Below the pieces are notes generated by a model. It was not told where the DNA came from. It ran no database searches and saw only the letters and a program-made list of their open reading frames with translations. Below are positions 1 to 7,661 of a DNA stretch of 39,420 nucleotides, piece by piece. Positions within the stretch are counted from its first letter, which is position 1; each line of letters begins with the position of its first letter. Origin of the DNA: Bernardetiaceae bacterium (lineage in GTDB: Bacteria; Bacteroidota; Bacteroidia; Cytophagales; Thermoflexibacteraceae); assembly GCA_025454895.1 (NCBI GenBank), contig JALONO010000017.1, positions 1-39,420 on the forward strand. Direction: 5' to 3'. The translations under genes were made by a program, and so were the position numbers.

Positions 1-560
1 GTCATTTCAATGTAAGGGCGCGAGCCTACCTTGCCGGTAAGTTCCAACCGCAGCCCGTGGGGCAGGGTAGGGGCCACCATCAACAACGCCGAAATATATT
101 GGCTGCTCACGTCGCCCCGGATGGCCACGGTGTGGGTGCGGGGCGTAAATCCCCGGATCAAAATCGGCGGAAATCCTTCATTTTCAATATATTCAATCTG
201 CGCGCCTAGGGTGCGCAGCGCGTCCACCAAAATACCGATGGGCCGCTCTTTCATGCGCGAAGAACCAGTGAGCACGGTCTCTCGGCCTTTGGCGGCGCAG
301 AAAGCCGTTAAAAACCGCATGGTGGTCCCAGCATCCAGCACGTCCAGCTCGCGGGCGGGCGAGGCCAGCAGCCGCTGCATGGTTTGGGTATCGCGGGCCT
401 CCGACAAATTGCTGAGTTGCACCGGTTGCGGGCACAAAGCGGCGATAATCAACGCCCGGTTGCTTTCGCTTTTGGAAGACGGCAATGGCACCGAGGTTTG
501 GACCTGGCCCTTGGGGTGCGATACATGGACCGAGGCGGCTTGTTTGATAGTGGCGAGCAT
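1..560 (-). CDS. aroA: 3-phosphoshikimate 1-carboxyvinyltransferase (EPSP synthase), N-terminal part
   Basis: Transfers the enolpyruvyl group of PEP to shikimate 3-phosphate in the cytoplasmic shikimate pathway to chorismate. About 186 codons are visible from an ATG at 560 (MLATIKQAASV); the 3' half runs off the left edge. Family landmarks in order are SKSESNRALIIAAL near residue 28 (substrate-binding SKS and NRAL), LDAGTTMRFLTA near 75, SSRMKERPIG near 97 and GDVSSQYISALLM near 150, all typical of AroA domain 1. It lies 82 bp downstream of the lipoprotein gene on the same strand, so co-transcription is possible, but nothing functional links the two. Identity is secure from the ordered motifs; completeness of the C-terminal domain cannot be judged. 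Confidence 0.95.
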   Translation of the reverse strand, partial: MLATIKQAASVHVSHPKGQVQTSVPLPSSKSESNRALIIAALCPQPVQLSNLSEARDTQTMQRLLASPARELDVLDAGTTMRFLTAFCAAKGRETVLTGSSRMKERPIGILVDALRTLGAQIEYIENEGFPPILIRGFTPRTHTVAIRGDVSSQYISALLMVAPTLPHGLRLELTGKVGSRPYIEM

Positions 561-642
561 GGCAACTAGCAATAAAAAGGTGGAAAACCAGTTTGATTTT
601 CCACCATAAATAATTGATTTTTAATTAGATAGAAAAATAGGA

Positions 643-1110
643 TTATCCAGGCACTACATCAAGTTGGATGGTGATATTAGGCCCCAAAACCGATAATTGG
701 GTGCCAGCGGTGGGCACCTGGAACGAGAACGAAGCCGTGGCGGCGGAGAGGTTACTCACCGTGCCTGATAGGTTGCCAGGCATAATCGTAATCCGGGTAG
801 GATCGTTAGCATCCAGCATCCAAGTCCCACTGGCCGGGATCGGGATCGGCCCTAAGTTGCTGGCTTGGTAGGTGCCGTCTTCGCGGAAGGTAAAACGGAT
901 GGCCGTTACGTCAAAAGCGGGCAGGCCCGCCAGGGTCAAGGCGGTGGCCAAGGGTACGCCGCCCACCCGCACGTTGGCCGCCCGCCACGTGCGCGACAGG
1001 TTTTGCCGGTTCACTTGCAGCGGATCCTCATTACTTTCCGTGCTGCACCCTGTGCCTAGGAAAACGGTGGCTAAAAAGGCTAAAAACAGAAACTTACGTT
1101 GCATGTACAT
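643..1110 (-). CDS. putative lipoprotein, lipocalin-like
   Basis: A 155-residue exported lipoprotein of unknown role. The N-terminus (MYMQRKFLFLAFLATVFLGTGCS) has basic residues, a hydrophobic stretch and a lipobox FLGTGC with Cys22, so it should be lipid-anchored to a membrane facing the periplasm or surface. The mature part opens with SRTWRAANVRVGGVPL and continues as alternating short beta-rich segments with a TWMLDANDPTRITI stretch. This resembles small Bacteroidota lipocalin-like lipoproteins (DUF5004-like), but the assignment rests on general pattern only. A second in-frame ATG two codons in (1104) is an equally good start. It is divergent from cysQ, and aroA follows on the same strand after 82 bp. 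Confidence 0.7.
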   Translation of the reverse strand: MYMQRKFLFLAFLATVFLGTGCSTESNEDPLQVNRQNLSRTWRAANVRVGGVPLATALTLAGLPAFDVTAIRFTFREDGTYQASNLGPIPIPASGTWMLDANDPTRITIMPGNLSGTVSNLSAATASFSFQVPTAGTQLSVLGPNITIQLDVVPG

Positions 1111-1190
1111 TTATTTGGTTTGAACGTGAAGGCAATATTAACCAATCTCGGCCGAAAAACGGGATATTTGCCCTCTCCCAACCCAATTCA

Positions 1191-2021
1191 ATGACGTTTC
1201 CGGTTATCGACATCGCGGCCGTGGCCCACATTGCCCAGCAGGCCGGGCAAAAAATCATGGAGTTTTATGGCGAGTACGACATCGCCGCTACCATCGAGCA
1301 AAAAGCCGATCAATCGCCGGTAACCGTGGCCGACAAAGCCGCCCATCAAGTAATCGCCGAGGGCCTGGCCGGGTTGGGCCATCCCTTCCCCATTTTATCG
1401 GAAGAAGGGCGGGACATCCCCTATCATGAGCGGCGGGCCTGGCCCACCTTTTGGATCGTGGATCCGTTAGACGGCACCAAGGAGTTTATCCGGCGCACGG
1501 GTCATTTTGCGGTCAACATTGGGCTTATCCACCACGATTTTCCGGTGGCGGGGGTCATTTACCTGCCCGTGAGCGGCCTCACCTACTACGCCGATGCGAA
1601 CGGGGCCTTTAAAATCACCCCCGGCCAGTTGCCCGTCCGCCTGCAATGCCCCGCCGTGGCCCCGGCCCAGTTGCGGGCCGTGCGCAGCAAGGGCAACTTC
1701 GGCCCGGCCGAGCAGCAAGTGCTCGACGCGCTGGCCGTGCAAGAGGTGCGGCCGGTGGGCAGTTCCATCAAGTACTGCCAGGTGGCCGAGGGCCAGGCCG
1801 AACTGTACTACCGGGCCAGCCCCAACAGCGAGTGGGACAGCGCGGCGGGCCAAGCCATTGTCGAGCAAGCTGGAGGCAAGATCTTGGCCGTCCCGCCCCA
1901 ACCGACTGGTTTTGAGCGATTTGGTTATAACAAGCCGTCGCTCATCAACGGCCCGTTCGTATGCGTGGGCTTTGCCGATACGCTGGCGTTGGAACGGCAG
2001 TTAGCGGCTATTTTGAGTTAG
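1191..2021 (+). CDS. cysQ: 3'(2'),5'-bisphosphate nucleotidase CysQ
   Basis: Hydrolyses 3'-phosphoadenosine 5'-phosphate (PAP) to AMP, clearing a by-product of sulfate assimilation and sulfotransfer in the cytoplasm. The 276 residues carry the inositol monophosphatase metal-binding signatures: SEEGRDIP near 66, WIVDPLDGTKEF near 91 (DPLDGT binds metal) and WDSAAGQAIVEQAGG near 214 (second family signature). The KEFIRRTGHFAVNIGLI continuation is characteristic of CysQ rather than SuhB. Length is normal. The start at 1191 is the first ATG in a good N-terminal context (MTFPVIDIAAVAHIAQQAG). No sulfate assimilation genes lie beside it; it is divergent from the lipoprotein gene. Confidence 0.93.
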   Translation: MTFPVIDIAAVAHIAQQAGQKIMEFYGEYDIAATIEQKADQSPVTVADKAAHQVIAEGLAGLGHPFPILSEEGRDIPYHERRAWPTFWIVDPLDGTKEFIRRTGHFAVNIGLIHHDFPVAGVIYLPVSGLTYYADANGAFKITPGQLPVRLQCPAVAPAQLRAVRSKGNFGPAEQQVLDALAVQEVRPVGSSIKYCQVAEGQAELYYRASPNSEWDSAAGQAIVEQAGGKILAVPPQPTGFERFGYNKPSLINGPFVCVGFADTLALERQLAAILS

Positions 2022-2372
2022 CGAACCGACGGGAAATCAAGCAGTTGGGTTAGCCCCGGATAGCCGACCCCAAGCGTGGTTTCTTTGTTCTAAAACCAGG
2101 TTTCTCGGTTAAAACAGAAGAATAAAAGCCCTACTCGACCAGCTATCAGGCAAGGCAGTAATCGGCCATTTTTTCTCCTTTAGTTATTTGATTACAAAAT
2201 TGATTGTCTCCTTAACAAGCAATACCTAATTCACTTTTTCTTTGGTTTTACCAGATACTAAACAGCAGTAATTGTAAATGTTCTTGCCGAGAAAGATAAT
2301 GTTAATTAGCTTTTAACCAGATAGTTGTAATCGTTTTTTGAGCCAGCGGCATAATTTTTTTCAATCCTGATT
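2022..2372. other. gene-free spacer between cysQ and yebC
   Basis: About 350 bp that becomes AT-rich towards yebC. I found no credible open frame, tRNA or strong terminator after cysQ. It holds loose short repeats such as TTGATCA pairs just beyond it (about 2394-2420), but no member of the R1 or R2 families described elsewhere in the window. Confidence 0.5.
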
Positions 2373-2380
2373 TATTTTTG
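2373..2380 (+). promoter_or_regulatory. putative -7 promoter element before yebC
   Basis: TATTTTTG matches the Bacteroidota -7 consensus TAnnTTTG. No TTG sits at the usual 19-21 nt upstream; a T-rich run is there instead. The predicted leader to the yebC ATG would be about 60 nt. Confidence 0.4.
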
Positions 2381-2444
2381 CCCTTACCTTCCATTGATCA
2401 ACCAATAGAGGGAAATTGATCATCTTAATTACTTCCTATTTCAC

Positions 2445-3167
2445 ATGGCAGGGCACAGTCGTTGGGCCAATATCAAGCACAAAAAGGCCGCCTCTGACAA
2501 CAAGCGGGGCAAGTTATTCACCAAGCTGGTTAAAGAGATCATGATCGCCACCAAGGAAGGCGGCCCCCACCTGGATGGCAATCCCCGCTTGCGCCTGGCC
2601 GTGCAAAATGCCCGAGGGGCCAACATCCCTAAAGACACCATCGAGCGGGCCATCAATAAGGGCGCGGGAGTAGGTGTTGACTATCAAGAACTTACATACG
2701 AAGGTTACGGGCCAGGCGGGGCCGCGATTTTCGTGGAAGCCAGCACCGACAATCCAATCCGGACCATTCAAAACGTGCGTTCTTACTTTGCCAAAGTGGG
2801 TGGCTCGCTGGGTAAAAACGGTTCGCTCGAGTTCGTGTTTCAGCGCAAAGGGGTGTTTGCCGTACCGCTGGCCGCCCCCCTGCCCGAGGACGACCTGTGG
2901 GCCTTGATCGATGCCGGGGCCGACGATACCGAGCTTGCCGACGGTTACCTGCACCTCACTTGCCGCTTGGAGGATTTTGGGGCGGTGCAACGCCAACTTG
3001 ACGACCTCCAACTGGTGCCCGAGCAAGCCGGGCTGCAACGAGTGCCCCTGCTGTGGAAAGAAGACCTGCCCGCCGAGAGCTTACAGAAAACCCTCAAGCT
3101 CATCGACCTGCTCGAGGACGACGACGACGTGCAGCAGGTGTACCATAACCTACAATTACCCGACTAA
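2445..3167 (+). CDS. yebC: YebC/PmpR (TACO1) family protein
   Basis: Member of the widespread YebC/TACO1 family. It is annotated as a transcriptional regulator; recent work on the family implicates it in translation of difficult motifs on the ribosome. The 240 residues begin with the diagnostic MAGHSRWANIKHKKAASDNK, followed by FTKLVKEIMIATKEGG and NPRLRLAVQNARGANIPKDTIERAINKG, then the YEGYGPGGAAIFVEASTDN and GGSLGKNGSLEFVFQRKG segments. The acidic tail (LLEDDDDVQQVYHNLQ) is also typical. Length matches the family (about 240). It stands alone on the plus strand with its own putative promoter; the ATP-grasp gene follows after 148 bp. Confidence 0.96.
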   Translation: MAGHSRWANIKHKKAASDNKRGKLFTKLVKEIMIATKEGGPHLDGNPRLRLAVQNARGANIPKDTIERAINKGAGVGVDYQELTYEGYGPGGAAIFVEASTDNPIRTIQNVRSYFAKVGGSLGKNGSLEFVFQRKGVFAVPLAAPLPEDDLWALIDAGADDTELADGYLHLTCRLEDFGAVQRQLDDLQLVPEQAGLQRVPLLWKEDLPAESLQKTLKLIDLLEDDDDVQQVYHNLQLPD

Positions 3168-3315
3168 ACTGCCGCGCCCGCGCCCGGATAGCGGGCGGCC
3201 GAGCCTGCTCAAAGCCTTGGCCACCAATATTTTACCCACAACTGGGTACAAACTATGGTTTCTCCAGTTAATTTCGCGCCCAAATCATTTTCATCACCTA
3301 TTAAAGAAAATAACT

Positions 3316-4434
3316 TTGAAGAAGATCGGCATTTTGCATGGCAAGGAAAGGACTTTCCCCCAAGCGTTTGTGGAACGAGTGAACGAAAAAACCAAGGGCA
3401 AAGACATCATTGCCGAGCCGGTGAGCATTGAGCGGGTGGCCCAAGGCGAAGCCACCGACTATGCGGTGATCATCGACCGCATTTCGCAGGATGTGCCCTT
3501 TTACAAAGCCTACCTCAAAAACGCGGCCCTCAATGGCACGGCTGTGATCAATAATCCTTTCTGGTGGAGTGCGGATGAGAAGTTTTTTAATAACTGTATC
3601 GCCACCAAAGTGGGCGTGCCCGTGCCCAAAACCGTGTTGCTACCCTCCAACCAAATGCCGCCCGATACCAACGAAAACTCGTTTTCTAACCTGTTTGGCC
3701 ATTACAAATGGAGTGAGGCTTGGGAAAGCATCGGCTTCCCGGCTTATATGAAGCCCCACGCCGGGGGCGGCTGGAAAAGCGTGTATAAGTTGAACAACCT
3801 CAACGAGTTTTACGCCAAACACCCAGAAACCGGCCAATTGGTGATGCTGTTGCAGGAAGAGATCCAATTTACCGATTATTTCCGTTGTTACTGCATCGGC
3901 CTCAACGACGTGCGCATTATGCCTTACGAGCCGCGCAACCCGCACCACCTGCGCTACGTGGCCCAAACCAACGCCCAAGGCGAGGCCGCCAAGAAACTGC
4001 TGGCCACCGTAAAAGACTACGTGCTGCGCCTCAACCGCGCCCTGGGCTACGACTTCAACACGGCGGAGTTTGCCGTGCGCGACGGGGTGCCGTATGCCAT
4101 CGACTTCTGTAACCCGGCCCCCGATGCCGACGTGCACTCGGTGGGGCAAGAAAACTTTGAGTGGGTGGTGGAAGCCGCCGCCAACATGGCCATTGCCAAA
4201 GCCAAGCAGTTCAAACCCGGCGTGATGAACCTCACCTGGGGCGAGTTTGTCAACGCCTCGGTCAAGCACGAAGCCCTTACGGCCCCGGCGGCCGCGCCCA
4301 AGACGGAGCCTAAACCGAAAGCCGAGCCTAAGCCCAAAGCCGAAGCCCCGGCCAAGGTAACGTTGAAAGCCAAAAGCGAGGCCCCGGCCAAGCCTGCCGC
4401 CAAAAAACCGACCGCCAAAAAGCCGGCTAAGTAA
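3316..4434 (+). CDS. RimK-like ATP-grasp ligase with Lys/Pro-rich tail
   Basis: Predicted ATP-dependent carboxylate-amine ligase of the ATP-grasp fold; the substrate is unknown. The reading frame has no in-frame ATG near the conserved N-terminus. The best start is TTG at 3316, giving MKKIGILHGKERTFPQAFVERVN, the usual beginning of this family; the open frame reaches back into yebC but that part is junk-like. Visible features are DYAVIIDRISQDVPFYKAYLKN, AVINNPFWWSADEKFFNN, FPAYMKPHAGGGWKSVYKL (glycine-rich ATP-grasp loop near 150), LLQEEI near 185, and YAIDFCNPAPDAD near 265 with the metal-binding acidic/Asn residues. The last roughly 55 residues are a low-complexity Pro/Lys/Ala/Glu tail (PKTEPKPKAE repeats) absent from the catalytic core. 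Total is 372 residues. Confidence 0.8.
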   Translation: MKKIGILHGKERTFPQAFVERVNEKTKGKDIIAEPVSIERVAQGEATDYAVIIDRISQDVPFYKAYLKNAALNGTAVINNPFWWSADEKFFNNCIATKVGVPVPKTVLLPSNQMPPDTNENSFSNLFGHYKWSEAWESIGFPAYMKPHAGGGWKSVYKLNNLNEFYAKHPETGQLVMLLQEEIQFTDYFRCYCIGLNDVRIMPYEPRNPHHLRYVAQTNAQGEAAKKLLATVKDYVLRLNRALGYDFNTAEFAVRDGVPYAIDFCNPAPDADVHSVGQENFEWVVEAAANMAIAKAKQFKPGVMNLTWGEFVNASVKHEALTAPAAAPKTEPKPKAEPKPKAEAPAKVTLKAKSEAPAKPAAKKPTAKKPAK

Positions 4435-4450
4435 TTGATCGTCAGCACCA

Positions 4451-4483
4451 GTCAGCCCAATCCTAGCCTAGGGTTGGGCTGAC
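4451..4483 (+). terminator. stem-loop terminator after the ATP-grasp gene
   Basis: GTCAGCCCAA and TTGGGCTGAC form the base of a hairpin extended by CCTAG/CTAGG, about 15 bp with one G-U pair, 16 bp after the stop. It is followed by TGATTTAATTT, a weak U-rich tract. The symmetry would also serve the convergent gene at 4572. Confidence 0.6.
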
Positions 4484-4571
4484 TGATTTAATTTGCAATC
4501 GATGTTAAATAGTTACGAGATGTAAGTTGTCCTTTTTACAAGGGTTCAACCGAAAAATTTCCCCAATGATT

Positions 4572-5081
4572 CTAATACAAATAGACCCCAAACCGCTCAT
4601 CGTCAAATAGTTCCACCTCGATATGCTGGCGGACGGTGGTGGACAGCGCGTAGCCCACGTAGTCGGCCGCGATGGGGAACTGCTGGTGGCCCCGGTCGAC
4701 CACCACGGCGGTTTGCAGCCGCTTGATGGGGATGTCCAAAATGGGCTTGAGGCTGTATGAGAACGTGCGGCCGGAGTACAGCACGTCGTCGGTCATGATC
4801 ACCACTTTGTGGGCCAAAAATTCCGGCGGGCAGTCCAGGAGCACCTCGCTTTGCATGGGGTTGCCCTTGTCGATGCTGATTTTGACCAGGCTGGCCGACA
4901 TGGGGGCGATTTTTACCAACTCGTCGCGCAGCAGCTGGGCAAACCGGTAGCCCCGGTCGTAAATGCCCGCAAAAACGATCTCGGTTTCCGCGAAGTTATC
5001 TTCATAAACTTGGTAGGCGATGCGCCGGATTTTTTGCAGCGTTTGCCACTTGTTCAAAATGGGCGGTTGGTCGGTTGGCAT
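4572..5081 (-). CDS. PyrR-like phosphoribosyltransferase
   Basis: Type I phosphoribosyltransferase of 169 residues. The PRPP-binding loop is VVIMTDDVLYSGRT (near 93), and TAVVVDRGHQQFPIAADYVG further on matches the PyrR signature. PyrR proteins are uracil phosphoribosyltransferases, and in some phyla also RNA-binding attenuators of pyr operons; no pyr gene or attenuator is visible here, so a regulatory role is unsupported. N-terminal LQKIRRIAYQVYEDN and VFAGIYDRGYRFAQLL correspond to the family's IRRIAHEI..NKG segment. The gene is monocistronic, with a consensus promoter at 5115-5145, divergent from the DUF6882 gene. Confidence 0.85.
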   Translation of the reverse strand: MPTDQPPILNKWQTLQKIRRIAYQVYEDNFAETEIVFAGIYDRGYRFAQLLRDELVKIAPMSASLVKISIDKGNPMQSEVLLDCPPEFLAHKVVIMTDDVLYSGRTFSYSLKPILDIPIKRLQTAVVVDRGHQQFPIAADYVGYALSTTVRQHIEVELFDDERFGVYLY

Positions 5082-5114
5082 AGCGCGGGCCGGGTTAGCT
5101 CAGCAATATTAGGC

Positions 5115-5145
5115 CAAAATTAGCGACTCGCGCCGGTGGGGCCAA
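5115..5145 (-). promoter_or_regulatory. consensus Bacteroidota promoter for the PyrR-like gene
   Basis: On the minus strand TTG (5145-5143), a 20-nt spacer and TAATTTTG (5122-5115) match the TTG-N19-21-TAnnTTTG consensus exactly. The ATG at 5081 lies 34 nt beyond the -7 box. Confidence 0.65.
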
Positions 5146-5152
5146 GCCCAGT

Positions 5153-5183
5153 TTGGCGGGCTAATGCTTGCAGGCTAGCTTTG
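5153..5183 (+). promoter_or_regulatory. consensus Bacteroidota promoter for the DUF6882 gene
   Basis: TTG (5153-5155), a 20-nt spacer and TAGCTTTG (5176-5183) match the consensus exactly and face away from the PyrR-like promoter 8 bp away. A short leader to the ATG at 5207 supports that start over the upstream ATG at 5168, which would lie before the predicted transcription start. Confidence 0.65.
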
Positions 5184-5206
5184 CCGGATCATCATCGGTT
5201 ACTCGC

Positions 5207-5947
5207 ATGGGTTTTCTCGATTCGCTTTTTGGTAAAAAGAAGGCCGCCCCTACCAGCCCGGCCACCCAACCGCCCCCTGGGCCGCCCCTCACCGAACTGG
5301 AGGCCATGAACCGCTTTGGCGGCCTAGCCCTGGAAAAACAACTCGATTTTGGGGAACAAGTGGGCGAATTGGCCTGGAGGGCCGATGTGCAACTGGGCAC
5401 CATCACTTTCGGGGAAACCATCACCTATCCCATGCAGATACTGGGTACGTTTTCGGAAGGGAACCAGAGCTGGCTGTGGGCTTGGGCCAACGCTCAGTCC
5501 AATTTGCCCGCCGAGGTGCTGCGCCACGCCCTCAAACTGAAGCAAATGGGACAGGAGAACGGCCTTACCCTGCTGAAAACCCCGTCGTTTGCTTTTACCG
5601 CCAACGAACTGCACGTGCTGGGCTGCCTGGCCTCCGGTTTGCTGGGGCTGGATGCCTACTACATTGCCAACTACGGCCAAGGGGCCATGCTGGTGGGCCT
5701 GCAAAGCCCGGCCATTGCCCAACTGCGGAAAGACACCCACCTGCGGGTGTTCACGGTGTTTCCCCAGTTGATCAGCCAGTTTGAGGTGGAGCACCGCCCG
5801 GCCTTGGCCCATTACCTGCGGGCCAAAGGGTACATGCTCACCGAAGCCCCCGGCCAGCTCGTGGGCGTGCGCAACGGCCAAACCGTTACGGCCCAGTTTG
5901 ACGACCAAGGCCGCCTCACCCAATTGGAAGGGGCCGCTAATCAGTAA
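5207..5947 (+). CDS. DUF6882 domain protein
   Basis: A 246-residue soluble protein of unknown function. After a short Lys/Pro-rich leader (MGFLDSLFGKKKAAPTSPAT..) the DUF6882-type core begins around residue 35 with FGGLALEKQLDFGEQVGELAWRADVQLGTITFGE, then YPMQILGTFSEGNQSWLWAWAN, a pattern recurrent in this family. The MGFLDSLFG start is common in bacterial proteins that put a short amphipathic helix before an unrelated domain and is preferred over the ATG 13 codons upstream. The C-terminal third contains repeated EVEHRPALAHYLRAKGY and VTAQFDDQGRLTQLEG segments. The small PH-like gene follows after 30 bp and is probably co-transcribed. Confidence 0.75.
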   Translation: MGFLDSLFGKKKAAPTSPATQPPPGPPLTELEAMNRFGGLALEKQLDFGEQVGELAWRADVQLGTITFGETITYPMQILGTFSEGNQSWLWAWANAQSNLPAEVLRHALKLKQMGQENGLTLLKTPSFAFTANELHVLGCLASGLLGLDAYYIANYGQGAMLVGLQSPAIAQLRKDTHLRVFTVFPQLISQFEVEHRPALAHYLRAKGYMLTEAPGQLVGVRNGQTVTAQFDDQGRLTQLEGAANQ

Positions 5948-5977
5948 TTTATCCCAACCGTTAAGCTCCGCCCGCTC

Positions 5978-6262
5978 ATGGAAGAACGCTTCAAAGCCAG
6001 CCGATTGATGGACACCCTCACCCCGGACGAGGTGATTTTGACCGACCGCGGGGTAACCTTCCGCATCCGCGAGATATTGGGGGGATCGGAGCACTTTGTG
6101 TTTTACGAAGACATTTCCGGGGTCGAGATCGACAACGGCATCTTGTTCGCCACCATCAAGGTCATCCCTCGGGCCAGGCAAGAGTTGGTGATCGAGAATT
6201 TCTCGAAGGACGATGCCCGGCGGATCAAAGACCTGATTTTGGAGCGCGTGGGCCGGCGGTAG
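5978..6262 (+). CDS. small PH-domain-like protein
   Basis: A 94-residue protein without signal peptide or membrane span. TLTPDEVILTDRGVTFRIREILGGSEHFVFYEDISGVEIDNGILFATIKVIPR has the strand-turn-strand pattern, with a conserved YEDISGVEI step, seen in small bacterial PH-like (bPH) domains. It ends with a basic helix (DDARRIKDLILERVGRR). The function is unknown; such domains often bind lipids or partner proteins. It probably forms an operon with the DUF6882 gene. Its stop codon lies inside a nested hairpin and its 3' end overlaps the convergent SGNH hydrolase gene by 38 bp. Confidence 0.65.
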   Translation: MEERFKASRLMDTLTPDEVILTDRGVTFRIREILGGSEHFVFYEDISGVEIDNGILFATIKVIPRARQELVIENFSKDDARRIKDLILERVGRR

Positions 6263-7115
6263 GCAGGTTGGCAGATATTTCTGCCGTACCGCCAAACCGA
6301 TGTTGTAGGATATTTTTTATCTTTTCGCTCTTTGATACCTCATGCGCGATATCCTTAGCCCATGTTTGATAAGCAAGTTTTGATGGATGAACTCCATCGC
6401 TAAAAAAATCTTCTTTTGTTACGTTCAAGCCGAATTTATCTACCCAGCCCTTTAAAGTTATTTTCTTACCAAAATAAAACGTATTTTCATAGTCGTTTAC
6501 GATTGCCTTTAATTCATTGCCTAAAACCTCAACAAGATTTCCAACAACGAATTTTATTAAATTAGTAAATGCGGGAAACTCCTTGATTGGGGGCATATTA
6601 CAGAAAACAATTATTGCCTCAGGAAATCTCATTTTGACTGCTTCAATTACTGAACGGATTTGAGTATTCCATTTTGATGGCTGGTTCAGTGTAAAAGCAT
6701 CATTGCCACCCAAGCCTATAATTACTAGGTCCACCTGGTTTTCTGTGATTTTTGGAATTAGTTTGGTTTTTACTGTTGTCGCTGTGTAGCCGCTCTTGGC
6801 ATACACCTTCCAAGCAACATTTAGGCTTAACAATCTTGACAATTCATTGGCGAATGTCCCGGTAAATCCCTCTTCATGGGTTTGCACACCCACGCCTGCA
6901 ATGGTACTTTCACCAATCGCGATCACTTTTAGCGTATTTTCTGTTCGTTCATTTAACTGGCATTGCCCCTCAACACCTTCTGCCTCTGGTAATTTGGGCA
7001 CACTAGTGCGAATACGCTTTCCCTGGTAGTACATGATTGGAAGAAGTGGTAGCGAAATCACGGCTAGTAATGAATATCTTAGGTTCACTGCTGTTTTTTT
7101 AAAATGGTCTGACAA
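6225..7115 (-). CDS. SGNH/GDSL-family hydrolase, membrane-anchored
   Basis: Predicted esterase or lipase of 296 residues. It has a hydrophobic N-terminal segment (LLAVISLPLLPIMYY, residues 16-30) that may be a signal anchor. The four SGNH blocks are present: VIAIGESTIAGVG near 65 (GES with nucleophile Ser, replacing GDS), the block II Gly region KSGYTATTV near 106, GLGGNDAF near 133 (GGND) and FSDGVHPS near 244 (DGVHP with Asp and His). The gene is AT-rich, unlike the GC-rich genes to its left. Its last 25 or so residues (FGGTAEISANLPTAGPRAP..) are encoded by GC-rich DNA belonging to the hairpin and 3' end of the neighbouring gene, suggesting the original stop was lost when the island joined this site. 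Confidence 0.85.
   Translation of the reverse strand: MSDHFKKTAVNLRYSLLAVISLPLLPIMYYQGKRIRTSVPKLPEAEGVEGQCQLNERTENTLKVIAIGESTIAGVGVQTHEEGFTGTFANELSRLLSLNVAWKVYAKSGYTATTVKTKLIPKITENQVDLVIIGLGGNDAFTLNQPSKWNTQIRSVIEAVKMRFPEAIIVFCNMPPIKEFPAFTNLIKFVVGNLVEVLGNELKAIVNDYENTFYFGKKITLKGWVDKFGLNVTKEDFFSDGVHPSKLAYQTWAKDIAHEVSKSEKIKNILQHRFGGTAEISANLPTAGPRAPKSGL
6255..6293 (+). terminator. nested hairpin at the end of the DUF6882/PH-like operon
   Basis: An inner perfect stem GGCAGA-TATT-TCTGCC (6270-6285) lies inside an outer pair GGCGGTA / TACCGCC (6255-6261 and 6287-6293). It starts at the stop codon of the PH-like gene. There is no U-run, so termination efficiency is uncertain. The minus-strand SGNH gene reads through it. 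Confidence 0.5.
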
Positions 7116-7418
7116 GATTTGAGGCTTAGCAAAATGAAGGAACTAAAGGTGTAAATGTTTAGTAAACCACAAATGCTTAATATCATTGCTAGTATTAAAT
7201 TTAGTACTTCCGCTCTCGGTTTGCAAAACTCAGGTTGGCAGTAGTTTTTACTTCTTTTCTCTAGTTTTATTTTAATCTCCTCAATTTGTCGTCTTTGTTG
7301 TAAAATTTAAACAATTCTATATTACGTTATTTATGTAATTACACAAACCTGCCCCATAGAGTTAATTAAATTAGTAATAAGTTATTTAACTTAATATTTT
7401 TTCAATTTTATCTTGTGA
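7116..7418. other. AT-rich gene-free spacer
   Basis: About 300 bp of strongly AT-rich sequence upstream of the SGNH gene. No credible open frame, repeat family member or RNA gene was seen. It probably includes the SGNH promoter, but no convincing TAnnTTTG box is placed there. Confidence 0.45.
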
Positions 7419-7438
7419 GGCAAAAAAATGTTTTTGCC
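7419..7438 (-). terminator. stem-loop terminator after the decayed gene
   Basis: GGCAAAAA-AATG-TTTTTGCC is a perfect 8-bp stem with a 4-nt loop. It lies 7 bp past the last stop of the broken frame at 7445-7661 on the minus strand, which supports that frame having once been a real gene. Confidence 0.55.
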
Positions 7439-7444
7439 TTCATG

Positions 7445-7661
7445 TTAATCGCTCACTGTAAAACTTGGTAAATCGTCTGGGTAATTTACTTTTTCCCCAA
7501 AAAGATGTCGTATGTCAATAAAATTATCCAAATTGATTTGCAATTAGGATCAGTTGTTTTATCGTCTATCATTGTAATTAATTCAGCGTCGGAAATGTCC
7601 GCAATTGTTAGCTGAAAATCAGCAATTGCTCTTTCATGTTCGTATCCGAAGTTCTTCCTAA
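7445..7661 (-). pseudogene. decayed small gene downstream of the GNAT gene
   Basis: On the minus strand, directly after the GNAT stop, one frame reads KLIRKNFGYEHERAIADFQ, then LTIADISDAELITMIDD and continues to LTYDIFLGKK before a stop. In the adjacent frame the same region continues smoothly as GEKVNYPDDLPSFTVSD then TAA. A single T missing from a T-run near 7500 would join the two into one acidic protein of about 70 residues. No ATG is available at the 5' end, so the start is also gone or non-canonical. I do not recognise the family. Codon composition is AT-rich like its neighbours, so it belonged to the same block. Sequencing error in the homopolymer is the alternative explanation for the frameshift. 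Confidence 0.5.

Noticed and set aside
4572-5081. PyrR attenuation control of a pyr operon
   Set aside because: No pyrimidine gene or attenuator RNA is seen; only the protein fold is supported.
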